This document shows, piece after piece, positions 1 through 8,958 of a stretch of 64,000 bases of DNA. Source of the DNA: Elusimicrobiales bacterium (GTDB lineage: Bacteria > Elusimicrobiota > Elusimicrobia > Elusimicrobiales > UBA9959); assembly GCA_028688015.1 (NCBI GenBank), contig JAQTZB010000006.1:176739-240738 (forward strand), in the 5' to 3' direction. A program made the translations under genes and the position numbers. Under the pieces are notes generated by a model. It was not told where the DNA came from. It did no database searches and was given only the letters and a program-made list of their open reading frames with translations. The first letter of the stretch is position 1, and each line of letters begins with the position of its first letter.

Positions 1-1506
1 ATAAAGCTGGAGAGCGCCATCGGCAGAGAGCTTAAGGAAGAGGCCGAGGACGACCCCGGTCTGACCAGCCGCAAGCTCAAAAGCCTGGGCCAGACCCAGC
101 CGCCCGCCTACGTCTACGGCTCCCATTACGACAAGCCGCTGCCTGGTCCCGAGGCGGCCCCCGCCGGAGCTTTCAAACCGGAGGCCCTCGAGCCCCTGCC
201 CCAGCAGGCGGGCGGCCTGGTTTACGATTTTACCGTGGTCACCGCTAAACCCGACGTGCAGCAGTTCAAGATAGAGCCCCGTCAGGAGGCCGCGCCCGCC
301 GAGCCCCGCCCCGTCAAGCCGCCCACTTACGATTTCGGCGTGCCGCAGCAGGCGCCGGCCCCCGCACCCGCGCCTGCCCCGGCGCCCCAGGGCTACCAGT
401 TCCCTCCGGTGCAGCACCAGGCGCCCGCGCCGGCCCCCGCACCCGCGCCTGCCCTGCAGCCGCAGCACGCTTTCCAGTTCGGCGGCTCGCAGCCCGCTCC
501 GGCCGCGCAGCCCCAGCACACTTTCCAATTCCCCGGCGCCCAGCCCGCCCCGGCGCCGCAGGCCCAGCCTGCCCCGGCGCCGGCCCCCGCCCCCGCGGCG
601 GCCGCCCCGCTGGAGAAAGCGGCCGTAGCCGCCCCGGATTCCCCCGACAAGACCCTCCGCATGCCGGTCTCCCAGGCCAAGGGCAAGGCCGACGCCAAGG
701 CTGCCCCCGACCGGCCCAAGAGGAAGGGCGGCCGCACCGCCTTCGTAGCTGTGCTCGTAATTTTCGGGTCCATAGCCGCCGGCGGCCTGGGCTACTTCTT
801 CATGGGCGAAGGCGGCGGTTTCCCCGGCCTTTCCAAGATGATCCCCACCGGCAAGGTGCCCTCCTCCGGCATGACCTCGCAGATCGAGGCTGCTCAGCCC
901 CAGGAACAGCCGGTCCCCGAGCAGGCCGTTCCCGAGCAGGCGGCCCCTGCCCCCGAGCAGCCGGCCGCCCCTAAGCCGGCCGTGCCCGGCCCCCAGCCCG
1001 CCAACGAAAATATAAAGAAGGCGCTGGATATCGTGAAAAACTACAAGCTCTCCGGCGGCCGCGGCACTATTGCCTCCTGGTTCGCCAACTCCTTCCTCAG
1101 CGGCAGCGGCGGCGACAACGAGGAATGGACCGCCACCCCGCTGCACGGCGACAGCCTGGTGGTGCAGTACCGCCTGCTCCGCCCCAGGCAGGAACCCCTG
1201 ATCTATCAGTTCGAAGTGGACGCCGCCAAGCTCGACATCGTACGCGGCATCAACAACAACGCCATAGAACTGCTGGACCTCTCCGGCAAGGACAAGACGG
1301 TCAGCGCGGCGCCGGTCAAGAAGCAGGCCAAGCCCAAGGTCCGCAAGCCGGCGCGCTCCAAAGAGATCCCGATCCTGCCGCTGCCTGATGCGCCCTCCGG
1401 CCAGGCCGGGGACCAGGACCCGACCGGTTTTGAAAACCCGCAGGCCGAAGGTTCCGAGCAGGTGAAGTACCTCAAGGCGCAGGAATCCGACGAAGAGCTT
1501 TTTTGA
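1..1506 (+). CDS. Pro/Ala-rich single-pass membrane protein, 5' end missing
   Basis: The frame is open from the first base, so the start lies before the window; 501 residues are visible. Residues about 117-203 are low-complexity Pro/Ala/Gln repeats, followed by a basic stretch and one hydrophobic segment at about 246-268, so the repeats are probably cytoplasmic and the C-terminal part periplasmic. After a second Pro/Glu-rich linker there is a compact domain of about 100 residues with alternating strands, then a basic Lys/Pro tail. I do not recognise the family. It lies just upstream of pilB-pilT-pilC on the same strand, so a role with the pilus or secretion machine is an inference from position only. 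Confidence 0.75.
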   Translation: MKLESAIGRELKEEAEDDPGLTSRKLKSLGQTQPPAYVYGSHYDKPLPGPEAAPAGAFKPEALEPLPQQAGGLVYDFTVVTAKPDVQQFKIEPRQEAAPAEPRPVKPPTYDFGVPQQAPAPAPAPAPAPQGYQFPPVQHQAPAPAPAPAPALQPQHAFQFGGSQPAPAAQPQHTFQFPGAQPAPAPQAQPAPAPAPAPAAAAPLEKAAVAAPDSPDKTLRMPVSQAKGKADAKAAPDRPKRKGGRTAFVAVLVIFGSIAAGGLGYFFMGEGGGFPGLSKMIPTGKVPSSGMTSQIEAAQPQEQPVPEQAVPEQAAPAPEQPAAPKPAVPGPQPANENIKKALDIVKNYKLSGGRGTIASWFANSFLSGSGGDNEEWTATPLHGDSLVVQYRLLRPRQEPLIYQFEVDAAKLDIVRGINNNAIELLDLSGKDKTVSAAPVKKQAKPKVRKPARSKEIPILPLPDAPSGQAGDQDPTGFENPQAEGSEQVKYLKAQESDEELF

Positions 1507-1523
1507 CGGCGGCGGGGGTAAGG

Positions 1524-1540
1524 AAGATTGAGGCAATCTT
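1524..1540. other. Small perfect inverted repeat upstream of pilB
   Basis: AAGATTG and CAATCTT form a 7-bp stem with a 3-base loop between the preceding stop and pilB. There is no T tract after it, so it is a weak terminator at best. It sits just before the possible pilB promoter and could equally be an operator. Confidence 0.35.
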
Positions 1541-1571
1541 GAATTAACCCCGGCCGGAGATATTGTATTAT
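1539..1571 (+). promoter_or_regulatory. Possible pilB promoter
   Basis: An AT-rich island in GC-rich DNA holds TTGAAT (1539-1544) and, 16 bases later, TATTGT (1561-1566), overlapped by TATTAT (1566-1571). Both hexamer pairings are imperfect, so the exact boxes are uncertain. Confidence 0.4.
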
Positions 1572-1612
1572 ATAGATATCAACGCGGCCTGCCGCAGAGC
1601 CGCGGCCCAAAC

Positions 1613-3382
1613 ATGTCCGAAAAAGGCATATCCGTAAACATTTCAAGGCGCCTCGGGGAGATGCTCGTGGCCTCGGGCCTCATCACGTCCGCGCAACTGG
1701 CCGAAGTGCTGGACATGCAGCGCACCAGCGGCGGCAAGCTGGGCCAGTTGCTGGTTCATAAAAAATTTATCGACGAGCGCAAATTGCTGGAATTCCTCAG
1801 CAAGCAGTTCGGCATCGAGTTCGTGGATCTCCGGGTCACGGAGATCCCTCAGGACATCATCAAGATCATCCCCGAGAACATCGCCCGCCGCTACGGGCTG
1901 ATCGCCGTGGCCAAGGCCGAGAACAAGCTGAAGGTGGCCATGGAGGACCCGCTGAACATCGTGGTCCTCGACGACCTGAAGATGATGACCGGCTACGACA
2001 TCAAGCCGGTCTTCGGCGCGGAGTCCGACATCAGCGCGGCGATAGACAAGAACTACGGCACCAAGACCGCCAAGGAAGCCCTCGACGACATCCTGATGAA
2101 GACCACGCAGGGCACCACGGACGTGTCGCTGGTGGAAGAGGACGCGAACAAGGGTGGCGGCGACGACCTGATCTCCCTGGAGGCTACCGGCGAGGCCGCC
2201 CCTATCGTGAAGATGGTGAACCTCATCATCTCCAGCGCCATCAAGGCCCATGCGTCCGACATCCATATCGAGCCGACCTACAAGGAGACCAAGGTCCGCT
2301 TCCGCATCGACGGTGTGCTGCACGCGCAGCCCTCGCCTCCTAAAAAATTTCACAACGCCATCATCAGCCGCCTCAAGATCATGTCCACGCTGGACATCTC
2401 CGAGCGTCGCCTGCCGCAGGACGGCCGCACCAAGCTCAAGATCGAAGACCATGAGATCGACCTGCGCGTCTCCATCCTGCCCTGCGGCCCCGGCGAGAAG
2501 GTGGTCATGCGCATCCTGGACTCCTCCGGCCTCAAACTGCGGCTGGAGGATTTGGGTATGGAGCCCGAGAACCTGGCTATCTTCGCCAAGTGCCTCAAGG
2601 CCCCGCACGGCATCAACCTGGTGACCGGCCCCACGGGCTCCGGCAAATCCACCACGCTTTATTCCGCCCTCGCCACGCTCAACGACCCCGACGTCAACAT
2701 CGTCACCATCGAGGACCCGATCGAGTACCAGCTGGAGGGGATCAACCAGGTGATGGTCAACAACGACGTGGGCCTCACCTTCGCCGCCGGCCTGCGCTCT
2801 TTCCTGCGCCAGGACCCGGACGTCATCATGGTGGGCGAGATCCGCGATTTCGAGACCATGTCCACGGCTATTAACGCCGCCATGACCGGCCACCTGGTCT
2901 TCTCCACGCTGCACACCAACGACGCCCCCGGCGCTATAGCCCGCATAGGCATGATGGGCATAGAGCCGTTCCTGACCTCCTCCACGCTGCTGATGGTGGT
3001 GGCCCAGCGCCTGGTGCGCGGCATCTGCAAGAACTGCAAGGAAACCTACGAGGTGGCGCCCGAGCTGCTGGTCAGTTTAGGGGTGCCCAAGGCGCTCCTT
3101 GATAATAATATTAAAAATGGTAAAATTATCCTGTCGAGGGGCAGGGGTTGCGACATCTGCGCCAAGACCGGCTATAAGGGCCGCATGGGCATCCATGAAA
3201 TCCTCGAAGTCAACGACGTGATCCGGGGCCTTATCATAGAGAAGGCGCACACCTCCAAGATCAAGGAGGCCGCGCGCAAGAACGGCATGATAACGCTGCG
3301 GGAATCGGCGCTGCGCAAGCTTTTTACGGGAGCGACCACGGTTGAGGAAGTTATCCGCGTTACCGGGTCCGACGTAGACTAG
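1613..3382 (+). CDS. pilB: Type IV pilus assembly / type II secretion ATPase PilB/GspE
   Basis: Hexameric cytoplasmic ATPase that powers pilus extension or pseudopilus assembly. At 589 residues it has the usual length. The N-terminal GspE/MshEN domain covers about residues 8-150. The ATPase core has the Walker A motif GPTGSGKST at 339-347, a Walker B region reading DPDVIMVGEIRD, and a His box in STLHTND. A zinc-binding tetracysteine is present at C472/C475 and C513/C516, as in PilB/GspE. The ATG is the first Met of the conserved N-terminus; no clear Shine-Dalgarno precedes it. It is followed by pilT and pilC, the normal motor set. Confidence 0.95.
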   Translation: MSEKGISVNISRRLGEMLVASGLITSAQLAEVLDMQRTSGGKLGQLLVHKKFIDERKLLEFLSKQFGIEFVDLRVTEIPQDIIKIIPENIARRYGLIAVAKAENKLKVAMEDPLNIVVLDDLKMMTGYDIKPVFGAESDISAAIDKNYGTKTAKEALDDILMKTTQGTTDVSLVEEDANKGGGDDLISLEATGEAAPIVKMVNLIISSAIKAHASDIHIEPTYKETKVRFRIDGVLHAQPSPPKKFHNAIISRLKIMSTLDISERRLPQDGRTKLKIEDHEIDLRVSILPCGPGEKVVMRILDSSGLKLRLEDLGMEPENLAIFAKCLKAPHGINLVTGPTGSGKSTTLYSALATLNDPDVNIVTIEDPIEYQLEGINQVMVNNDVGLTFAAGLRSFLRQDPDVIMVGEIRDFETMSTAINAAMTGHLVFSTLHTNDAPGAIARIGMMGIEPFLTSSTLLMVVAQRLVRGICKNCKETYEVAPELLVSLGVPKALLDNNIKNGKIILSRGRGCDICAKTGYKGRMGIHEILEVNDVIRGLIIEKAHTSKIKEAARKNGMITLRESALRKLFTGATTVEEVIRVTGSDVD

Positions 3383-3412
3383 ATTTAAGCCTTTCCACAG
3401 GAGCACAAACAC

Positions 3413-4489
3413 ATGGTAACAATGAGCGAGCTGTTCATAATGATGCACGAGAAGAACGCCTCGGACATCCACATCACGGCCGGCGCCACCCCGATGCTCC
3501 GCATCGACGGCGACCTGATCCAGACGCCGTTCGAGAAGCTCACCCCCGAGATGTGCCAGACCCTGATCTTCTCGCTGATGACCGACGCGCAGCGCCAGCG
3601 CTTCGAGGCCACCAACGAACTTGACTTCGCCTTCGGCATAAAAGGCCTCGGCCGCCTGCGCATGAACGCCTACCGCCAGCGCGGCGTGGTCGGCGCGGCC
3701 ATCCGCTCCATCCCCAGCAAGTACAAGACTTTCGACGAGCTGAACCTGCCGCCCGTGGTCTACGAGCTCATGAAGATGACCAAGGGCCTGCTGCTCATCA
3801 CCGGCCCCACCGGCTCGGGCAAATCCACCACGCTCGCGTCGATGATAGACTACCTCAACGAGCACCGCAACTACCATATCATCACCGTCGAGGACCCCAT
3901 CGAGTACGTGCACACGCACAAGAAGAGCATTGTCAACCAGCGCGAAGTGGGCGCCGACACCGAGACCTTCGGCGCGGCCCTGCGCCACGTGCTGCGGCAG
4001 GACCCCGACGTCATCCTGATCGGCGAGTTGCGCGACCTGGAGACCATCGGCGCCGCGCTGAACATCGCCGAAACGGGCCACCTGGTGTTCGCCACGCTGC
4101 ACACCTCGGACGCCTCGCAGACCATCAACCGCATCATCGACGTCTTCCCGCCGCACCAGCAGGAGCAGATCCGCGTGCAGCTGTCGTTCGTGCTGCAGGG
4201 CGTGTTCGCGCAGCAGCTGCTGCCGATGGCCACCGGCACCGGCCGCACCCTCGCCTGCGAAGTGCTGATCGCCAACTCGGCCGTCCGCAACCTCATCCGC
4301 GAGCAGAAGATCGAACAGATCCCCACCATCATCCAGACCGGCGGCAAGTTCGGCATGGTCACGATGAACCAGTCGCTCGTAGAGCTTTACAAGAAGCAGA
4401 AGATAAGCTACCAGGAAGCCGTGACCCGCTCCGCGGACCCGGAAGACCTGAAGAAACTCCTGCAGAAGTCGCTGTCGGCCACGGGCTGA
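3413..4489 (+). CDS. pilT: Twitching motility retraction ATPase PilT
   Basis: PilT drives pilus disassembly and retraction at the inner membrane. At 358 residues it matches family length. Walker A GPTGSGKST lies at residues 131-139; the Asp box, Walker B (DPDVILIGELRD) and the His box (TLHTSDA) are all present. AGGAG at 3399-3403 is 9 bases before the chosen ATG; a second in-frame ATG at 3422 is possible. It sits 30 bases after pilB. A dedicated retraction ATPase favours a true type IV pilus over a pure type II secretion system. Confidence 0.95.
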   Translation: MVTMSELFIMMHEKNASDIHITAGATPMLRIDGDLIQTPFEKLTPEMCQTLIFSLMTDAQRQRFEATNELDFAFGIKGLGRLRMNAYRQRGVVGAAIRSIPSKYKTFDELNLPPVVYELMKMTKGLLLITGPTGSGKSTTLASMIDYLNEHRNYHIITVEDPIEYVHTHKKSIVNQREVGADTETFGAALRHVLRQDPDVILIGELRDLETIGAALNIAETGHLVFATLHTSDASQTINRIIDVFPPHQQEQIRVQLSFVLQGVFAQQLLPMATGTGRTLACEVLIANSAVRNLIREQKIEQIPTIIQTGGKFGMVTMNQSLVELYKKQKISYQEAVTRSADPEDLKKLLQKSLSATG

Positions 4490-4517
4490 CGGAGCGGGGG
4501 CGGGGGAAACAAGCTGA

Positions 4518-5714
4518 ATGCTATTCGCCTATAAAGCCAAAGACCCTTCCGGCAAAGCCGTAGAGGGCAATGTAGAGGCGGCCGACGAAAAAGCGGCGAT
4601 GGCGCGCCTGCGCTCGCAGCGCCTGTCCGTAACCGAGATCAAGGCCGGCAAGGGCCCCAAGCAGGGCAAGAAGGGCGGCAAGATCGACAACAAGGACGTC
4701 GTCATCTTCTCGCGGCAGCTCTCCACCCTGGTTTCCTCCGGCGTGCCTATCGTGCAGGGCCTCACCATCCTCAGCGAGCAGGCGGAGGCCCCTAATTTCA
4801 AACTGGTCCTGAACAACCTGCGCACCGACATCGAGGCGGGCCTCTCCATCGCCGACGGGATGAAGAAGCACCCGAACGCCTTCACCGAGCTCTACGTGGC
4901 CATGATCCGCGCGGGCGAGGTGGGCGGTATCCTCGACACCATCCTGGAGCGCCTCTCGGCCTACCTCGAAGCCAACGAGGCCCTGAAAGGCAAGGTCAAG
5001 AGCGCGCTGATGTACCCCATCGTCGTGTTCGGCGCGGCCGGCCTGATCACCATCTTCCTGATAGTCTTTGTCATCCCGATCTTCAAGGACATCTTCGCCG
5101 GCTTCGGCGCCAAGCTGCCGTTCATCACGCAGATGCTCATTGACATCTCTGATTTCATGCGCAACTACCTGGTCTACCTGCTCCCGCCCGGCGCGCTCGG
5201 CGTCTGGCTGTTCAAGAAATGGATGAAGACCGAGAAGGGGCAGTGGAAGATAGACGAGATCTCCCTTAAGCTGCCGATCTTCGGCATCCTGCTCAAGAAG
5301 GTGGCCGTGGCCAAGTTCAGCCGCACGCTGGGCACCCTGATCAAATCGGGCGTGCCGATCCTGCAGGGCCTGGAGACCGTGGCCAAGACGGCCGGCAACA
5401 AGGTCATAGAGAAGGCCATCGACAACAGCCGCGACTCCATCAAGGAAGGCGGCCGCATCTCCGACCCCCTCAAAAAATCCAACATCTTCCCGCCGATGGT
5501 CATCCAGATGATCAGCGTAGGCGAGGAGACCGGCAGCCTCGACAACATGTTGACCAAGATCGCCGACTTCTACGACACCGAGGTCGACACCGCCGTGAAG
5601 GGCCTCACCTCCATGCTCGAGCCGCTCATCATGATCTTCCTCGGCATCGTCATCGGCACCATCGTCATCGCCATGTTCATGCCGATGTTCAGCCTCGGCG
5701 AAATGGTCGGCTAA
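4518..5714 (+). CDS. pilC: Type IV pilus inner-membrane platform protein PilC/GspF
   Basis: Inner-membrane platform that couples PilB/PilT to the pilus fibre. It has 398 residues, with two tandem GspF (T2SSF) domains at roughly 70-190 and 270-395. Membrane segments are visible near residues 171-193, 221-240 and 370-392. The Pro-rich N-terminal start (FAYKAKDPSGK) is typical of the family. GGGGG lies before the ATG, 28 bases after pilT. It ends the pilB-pilT-pilC unit and is followed by a strong hairpin terminator. No prepilin genes are in the window. Confidence 0.94.
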   Translation: MLFAYKAKDPSGKAVEGNVEAADEKAAMARLRSQRLSVTEIKAGKGPKQGKKGGKIDNKDVVIFSRQLSTLVSSGVPIVQGLTILSEQAEAPNFKLVLNNLRTDIEAGLSIADGMKKHPNAFTELYVAMIRAGEVGGILDTILERLSAYLEANEALKGKVKSALMYPIVVFGAAGLITIFLIVFVIPIFKDIFAGFGAKLPFITQMLIDISDFMRNYLVYLLPPGALGVWLFKKWMKTEKGQWKIDEISLKLPIFGILLKKVAVAKFSRTLGTLIKSGVPILQGLETVAKTAGNKVIEKAIDNSRDSIKEGGRISDPLKKSNIFPPMVIQMISVGEETGSLDNMLTKIADFYDTEVDTAVKGLTSMLEPLIMIFLGIVIGTIVIAMFMPMFSLGEMVG

Positions 5715-5730
5715 ACCTTTAGAAGGCGCA

Positions 5731-5759
5731 AAAAAAGCCCGGCTGCCCCGGGCTTTTTT
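5731..5759. terminator. Bidirectional terminator between pilC and ogt
   Basis: A 12-bp stem, AAAAAAGCCCGG paired with CCGGGCTTTTTT, surrounds the loop CTGCC. It has a T run in both directions and sits between the convergent pilC and ogt-like genes. Confidence 0.9.
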
Positions 5760-5775
5760 GCTTTTGTCGGCCGCG

Positions 5776-6072
5776 CTAGCGGGCCTGTTCCTTTTTGAGC
5801 AGCCTTAATTTGGCTTTCAGGCCGCCCGGCGCCGAGAAGCCGCCCGGCGTGCCGTCGGACTTGATGACCCTGTGGCAGGGCACCACGGGCGCGAAAGGGT
5901 TCTTGCCCAGGGCCGACCCTACCGCGCGCACGGCGCCGGGCTTCCCGATCTGCTCTGCTATCCACTTGTAGCTGCGCGTCTGCCCCTCGGGTATGCGCAG
6001 GCAAGCTTTCCACACCGCCTGCTGGAACGGCGTATACGCCTTCATTTTTTCGAGGACTTCTTCCTTGTTCAT
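5776..6072 (-). CDS. ogt: Single-domain O6-alkylguanine-DNA alkyltransferase (MGMT family)
   Basis: Repairs O6-alkylguanine by transferring the alkyl group to its own cysteine. At 98 residues it is only the DNA-binding/catalytic domain; the N-terminal ribonuclease-H-like domain of Ogt/Ada is absent. The active-site motif PCHRV is intact, unlike alkyltransferase-like proteins where the Cys is Trp or Ala, and the helix-turn-helix with its recognition segment (AVRAVGSALGKNP) is visible. Its ATG directly follows the uvrC stop (TAAATG) and its Shine-Dalgarno GGAGG lies inside uvrC, so it is co-translated with an excision repair protein. Confidence 0.88.
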   Translation of the reverse strand: MNKEEVLEKMKAYTPFQQAVWKACLRIPEGQTRSYKWIAEQIGKPGAVRAVGSALGKNPFAPVVPCHRVIKSDGTPGGFSAPGGLKAKLRLLKKEQAR

Positions 6073-7377
6073 TTATCCCTCCAGCTCTGATCTGCCGCGC
6101 AATTTCCGGTGATAGGTGATGCCGAAGCGGTGCGCCTCGTCGCGCAGCGCCTGCAGCAGCCGCAGGCCCGGGTGCGCGCGGTCCAGCAGCAGCGGCCGCG
6201 CGCGGCGGGGGGAATAGATCTCCTCCAGCCGCTTGGCCAGGCTGATCACCTCCACCTTAACCTTGGCCGCGCCGATGGCTTTCATCGCCGCCGCCAGCTG
6301 CCCCGGCCCGCCGTCTATCACCAGCAGGTCTGGCAGCTCCTCGCCGCGCTTCTTGATCTGGGCCAGGCGGCGGCCCACGATCTCCTCTATCATCGCGAAA
6401 TCGTCGGAACCGCCAGGGGCGTTCTCAAACTTTATGCGGTAGCGGCGGTAATGGGGGGTGTTCTTCTCCCCGCCGGTAAAGCAGACCGAGGAGCCCACCG
6501 CCTGCCGCCCGAACAGGCTGGAAGTATCGAAACACTCGATATGCGCCGGGGGGCGGGCCAGGCCCAGCGCCTCTTTCAGCGCCGTCACCGCGCCGGTGCG
6601 GCCCACGGCCTTCTCCAGGAAGTCCGGCTCCAGCCTGCCCACCAGCACGCGCTCGGCCATGTGGTCGAAGGCGTTCAGGAAGTCCCGGTACAGGGCGGCT
6701 TCCTCGTAGCGGAGGGCCGCCGCGGCCCTGCCCATCTTCGCCTCGAAGCCGCCGCGCAGCTTGTTGAAATCCCCGGCCAGGAAATCCGCCACGCGTCCTG
6801 CCAGCGCGCCATAGGCCGTTCTGGAGATCCTGCCCGCGCAGGGCGCGGTGCACTGGCCCGTGTGAAAATACAGACAGGCCTTGATCTTCTTCTCCGCCAG
6901 CGGGGCGGCCAGAGAGAACTCCCAGCGGCAGCGGCGCAGGTTCACGAACTTGATCCGCCACAGGTAGGCCAGCAGCTTCTTGAGCGGCTCCACCTTGGGG
7001 TATGGCCCGAAGTAGCGCCCGCCGTCGCGCGTCTTGCGGCGGGTGAACAGCAGGCGGGGAAAATCCTCGCGCGTCAGCTCCAGGTACGGGTAAGACTTGG
7101 AATCCTTCCACATCTCGTTAAAGAAGGGCTGCAGCTTGTGGATCAGCTGCCGCTCGGTCAGCAGCGCCTCCCGCTCGCTGGCGGAGGCGACGTAGTCTAT
7201 GCGCCGGATCAGGGCCACTAAATTGGGGATCTTGCGGCGGGTGTCAGCGGGGGTTTTGCCGAAGTACTGCCCCACGCGGGCGCGCAGGTCCTTGGCCTTG
7301 CCGACGTAAAGCACGGTGCCCGCGGCGTCGCGCATCAGGTAGACACCGGGGCCGGCCGGCAGGTGGGACAGGTCCAT
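6073..7377 (-). CDS. uvrC: Excinuclease ABC subunit C, lacking the HhH domain
   Basis: UvrC makes both incisions in nucleotide excision repair. The N-terminal GIY-YIG nuclease (GVYLMRD, LYVGKAKDLRARV), the cysteines of the central cluster region (CLYFHTGQCTAPC), a UVR segment and the RNase H-like nuclease (CFDTSS, LPDLLVIDGGPGQL) are all present. It stops at residue 434, straight after the conserved RDEAHRF...HRKLR segment, where canonical UvrC (about 600 residues) continues into the tandem HhH DNA-binding domain. The stop is followed immediately by ogt, so this looks like a natural truncation. Its ATG overlaps the murJ stop (TGATG), with GGAGG before it. Confidence 0.9.
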   Translation of the reverse strand: MDLSHLPAGPGVYLMRDAAGTVLYVGKAKDLRARVGQYFGKTPADTRRKIPNLVALIRRIDYVASASEREALLTERQLIHKLQPFFNEMWKDSKSYPYLELTREDFPRLLFTRRKTRDGGRYFGPYPKVEPLKKLLAYLWRIKFVNLRRCRWEFSLAAPLAEKKIKACLYFHTGQCTAPCAGRISRTAYGALAGRVADFLAGDFNKLRGGFEAKMGRAAAALRYEEAALYRDFLNAFDHMAERVLVGRLEPDFLEKAVGRTGAVTALKEALGLARPPAHIECFDTSSLFGRQAVGSSVCFTGGEKNTPHYRRYRIKFENAPGGSDDFAMIEEIVGRRLAQIKKRGEELPDLLVIDGGPGQLAAAMKAIGAAKVKVEVISLAKRLEEIYSPRRARPLLLDRAHPGLRLLQALRDEAHRFGITYHRKLRGRSELEG

Positions 7378-8936
7378 CAGAACCTCCCGCCCGTGACCAG
7401 CTTGCGCTCCTCCACGCCCAGCAGGCGCAGCCCGGCAAAATAGACCAGGACGGCCGCCGGCACGGCGGCGGCGGTCACGGCCAGCGGGCCTGCCGGGGCC
7501 AGCGCCCGAGTCAGCGCGTAGGCGGCGGCGGCCGCGGCGGCCGCGCAGAGGGCCGGCCGGCCCAGCGGCAGGTCGGCCAACGGGCTGAAGCCGGCGTGCC
7601 GGCGCAGTTCGTAGAGAAAGGCCAGCGCGGCGGCCCAGGAGCTCAGCGAGGTGGCCAGCATCAGCCCGCCCGCACCCATTGAACCCATCAACGCCGCGCA
7701 GAGCGCCGCGTTCAGGAGGAGCTGCGCCGTGATGATGACCAGCGGCGGCCGCTGCCGCCCCAGCGCGTAGAGCGAGGAGGCCGCCACTTTGTTGATGCCG
7801 TAAGCCGGCAGGCCCAGCGCCAGCCAGGCCAGGGCCTGCGCGGTGACCGCGCTGGCTTCCGGCGTGAAGCGCCCGTGCTCGAACAGGGCCCGGCAGACCG
7901 GGAGGGCCGTCGCCATGATGCCGGCGGCCGCCGGCAGCATGATAAGCCAGGAGGCTGCCATCGCGTCTTTCAGGTGGCGTCGGAAGCCTTCAGTATCGCC
8001 TGCCGCGCTGCGCCCCGCCAGCTCGGGCAGGGAGGCGGCCGCCGCGGCGGCCGCGAAGAGGGAAACCGGGAACTGCACCAGGCGGGCGGCGTTATAGATG
8101 GCGGTGATGGAGCCCGCGGGGAGGAAGCTGGCGTAGACGGTGTTGATCAGGAGGGAAACCTGGTCCTGCCCCAGCGTGACCGCGGCCGGGGCCGCCGCCA
8201 GCAGGGCTGAGCCGGTGGAGAGGTTCTTGAAAGGGTTGGAAAACCTGAGGCTGAAGCCCGCCTTGAACAGCAGCGGCAGCAGCAGCAGCGCCTGCAGCAG
8301 GCCGGAGGCGGAGGCCACCGCGGTCAGCGCCACTATCCTGCTTGTCTCGTCAAGGCGGTGCAGGTAGCCTGCTTTAAACGCCAGAAGCATGCCGATCACG
8401 GCCAGCGAGAAGACGGCAGGGGCCAGCGCCGGCAGGAAGAAGCGCCGCGCCGAGTTCAGGGCGGCAGTAAAGAGGGCCGAGACGTTGACGAACAGCAGCT
8501 GAGGCATCATCACAGCCGCCAGGAAGGCCGTCAGGGCGAATTTCCCCGGCTCGGAGCGGAAGCCCCAGGCCGTCAGGAGCGCGAACTGGTCTTTGAAGAT
8601 GATCCCGGCTGCCGCGAGCAGCGCGGACAGCGTGAAAATTACGGTCCAGGCCGAGGAGAAGAAGGCCTGCGCCTGCGCCGGGCCTTCAAGCTTCTCCGCC
8701 TCCAGCCGCGGGATGAAGACGGCGTTCAGCGCGCCCTCCCCGGCCGTGCGCCGGAAGACGTTCATCAGCCGGAAGGCGGCGTAATAGGCGTCGGCCAGCG
8801 CGCCCGCGCCGAACACGGCCACCAGCAGGGCGTCGCGGACGTAGCCCAGGACCTTGCCCAGCAGGTTGGCGGCAGTCAGGCCGGCCATGCCCCTGGCGAA
8901 TCCCGTCTCCGTTACCGCATTTGCTTTTTCCGACAT
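7377..8936 (-). CDS. murJ: Lipid II flippase MurJ
   Basis: MurJ flips lipid II across the inner membrane for peptidoglycan synthesis. The 519-residue product has about 14 hydrophobic segments and the conserved N-terminal block (LLGKVLGYVRDALLVAVFGAG, shortened here to its core GKVLGYVRD) followed by DAYYAAFRLMN and the FRRTAGEGALNAVFIP region. I chose the start at 8936 (MSEKAN) because a longer frame back to 9131 would run antisense through rpsT. It is the first gene of a murJ-uvrC-ogt unit and is divergent from rpsT with only 22 bases between. Confidence 0.92.
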   Translation of the reverse strand: MSEKANAVTETGFARGMAGLTAANLLGKVLGYVRDALLVAVFGAGALADAYYAAFRLMNVFRRTAGEGALNAVFIPRLEAEKLEGPAQAQAFFSSAWTVIFTLSALLAAAGIIFKDQFALLTAWGFRSEPGKFALTAFLAAVMMPQLLFVNVSALFTAALNSARRFFLPALAPAVFSLAVIGMLLAFKAGYLHRLDETSRIVALTAVASASGLLQALLLLPLLFKAGFSLRFSNPFKNLSTGSALLAAAPAAVTLGQDQVSLLINTVYASFLPAGSITAIYNAARLVQFPVSLFAAAAAAASLPELAGRSAAGDTEGFRRHLKDAMAASWLIMLPAAAGIMATALPVCRALFEHGRFTPEASAVTAQALAWLALGLPAYGINKVAASSLYALGRQRPPLVIITAQLLLNAALCAALMGSMGAGGLMLATSLSSWAAALAFLYELRRHAGFSPLADLPLGRPALCAAAAAAAAYALTRALAPAGPLAVTAAAVPAAVLVYFAGLRLLGVEERKLVTGGRF

Positions 8937-8949
8937 AGAATGATAAACT
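8921..8949 (+). promoter_or_regulatory. Probable rpsT promoter inside the 5' end of murJ
   Basis: TTGCTT (8921-8926) and TAAACT (8944-8949) are spaced by 17 bases. Transcription would start about 2-4 bases before the rpsT ATG. The -35 lies within murJ codons. Confidence 0.5.
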
Positions 8950-8958
8950 GTATACACT

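Noticed and set aside
340-610. A DNA-level tandem repeat locus
   Set aside because: The repeats are in-frame Pro/Ala codons of a long coding region and not a separate element.
6073-6200. A frameshift that truncates uvrC
   Set aside because: The next frame is the intact ogt gene with its own Shine-Dalgarno and no HhH-like codons are found in any frame after the stop.
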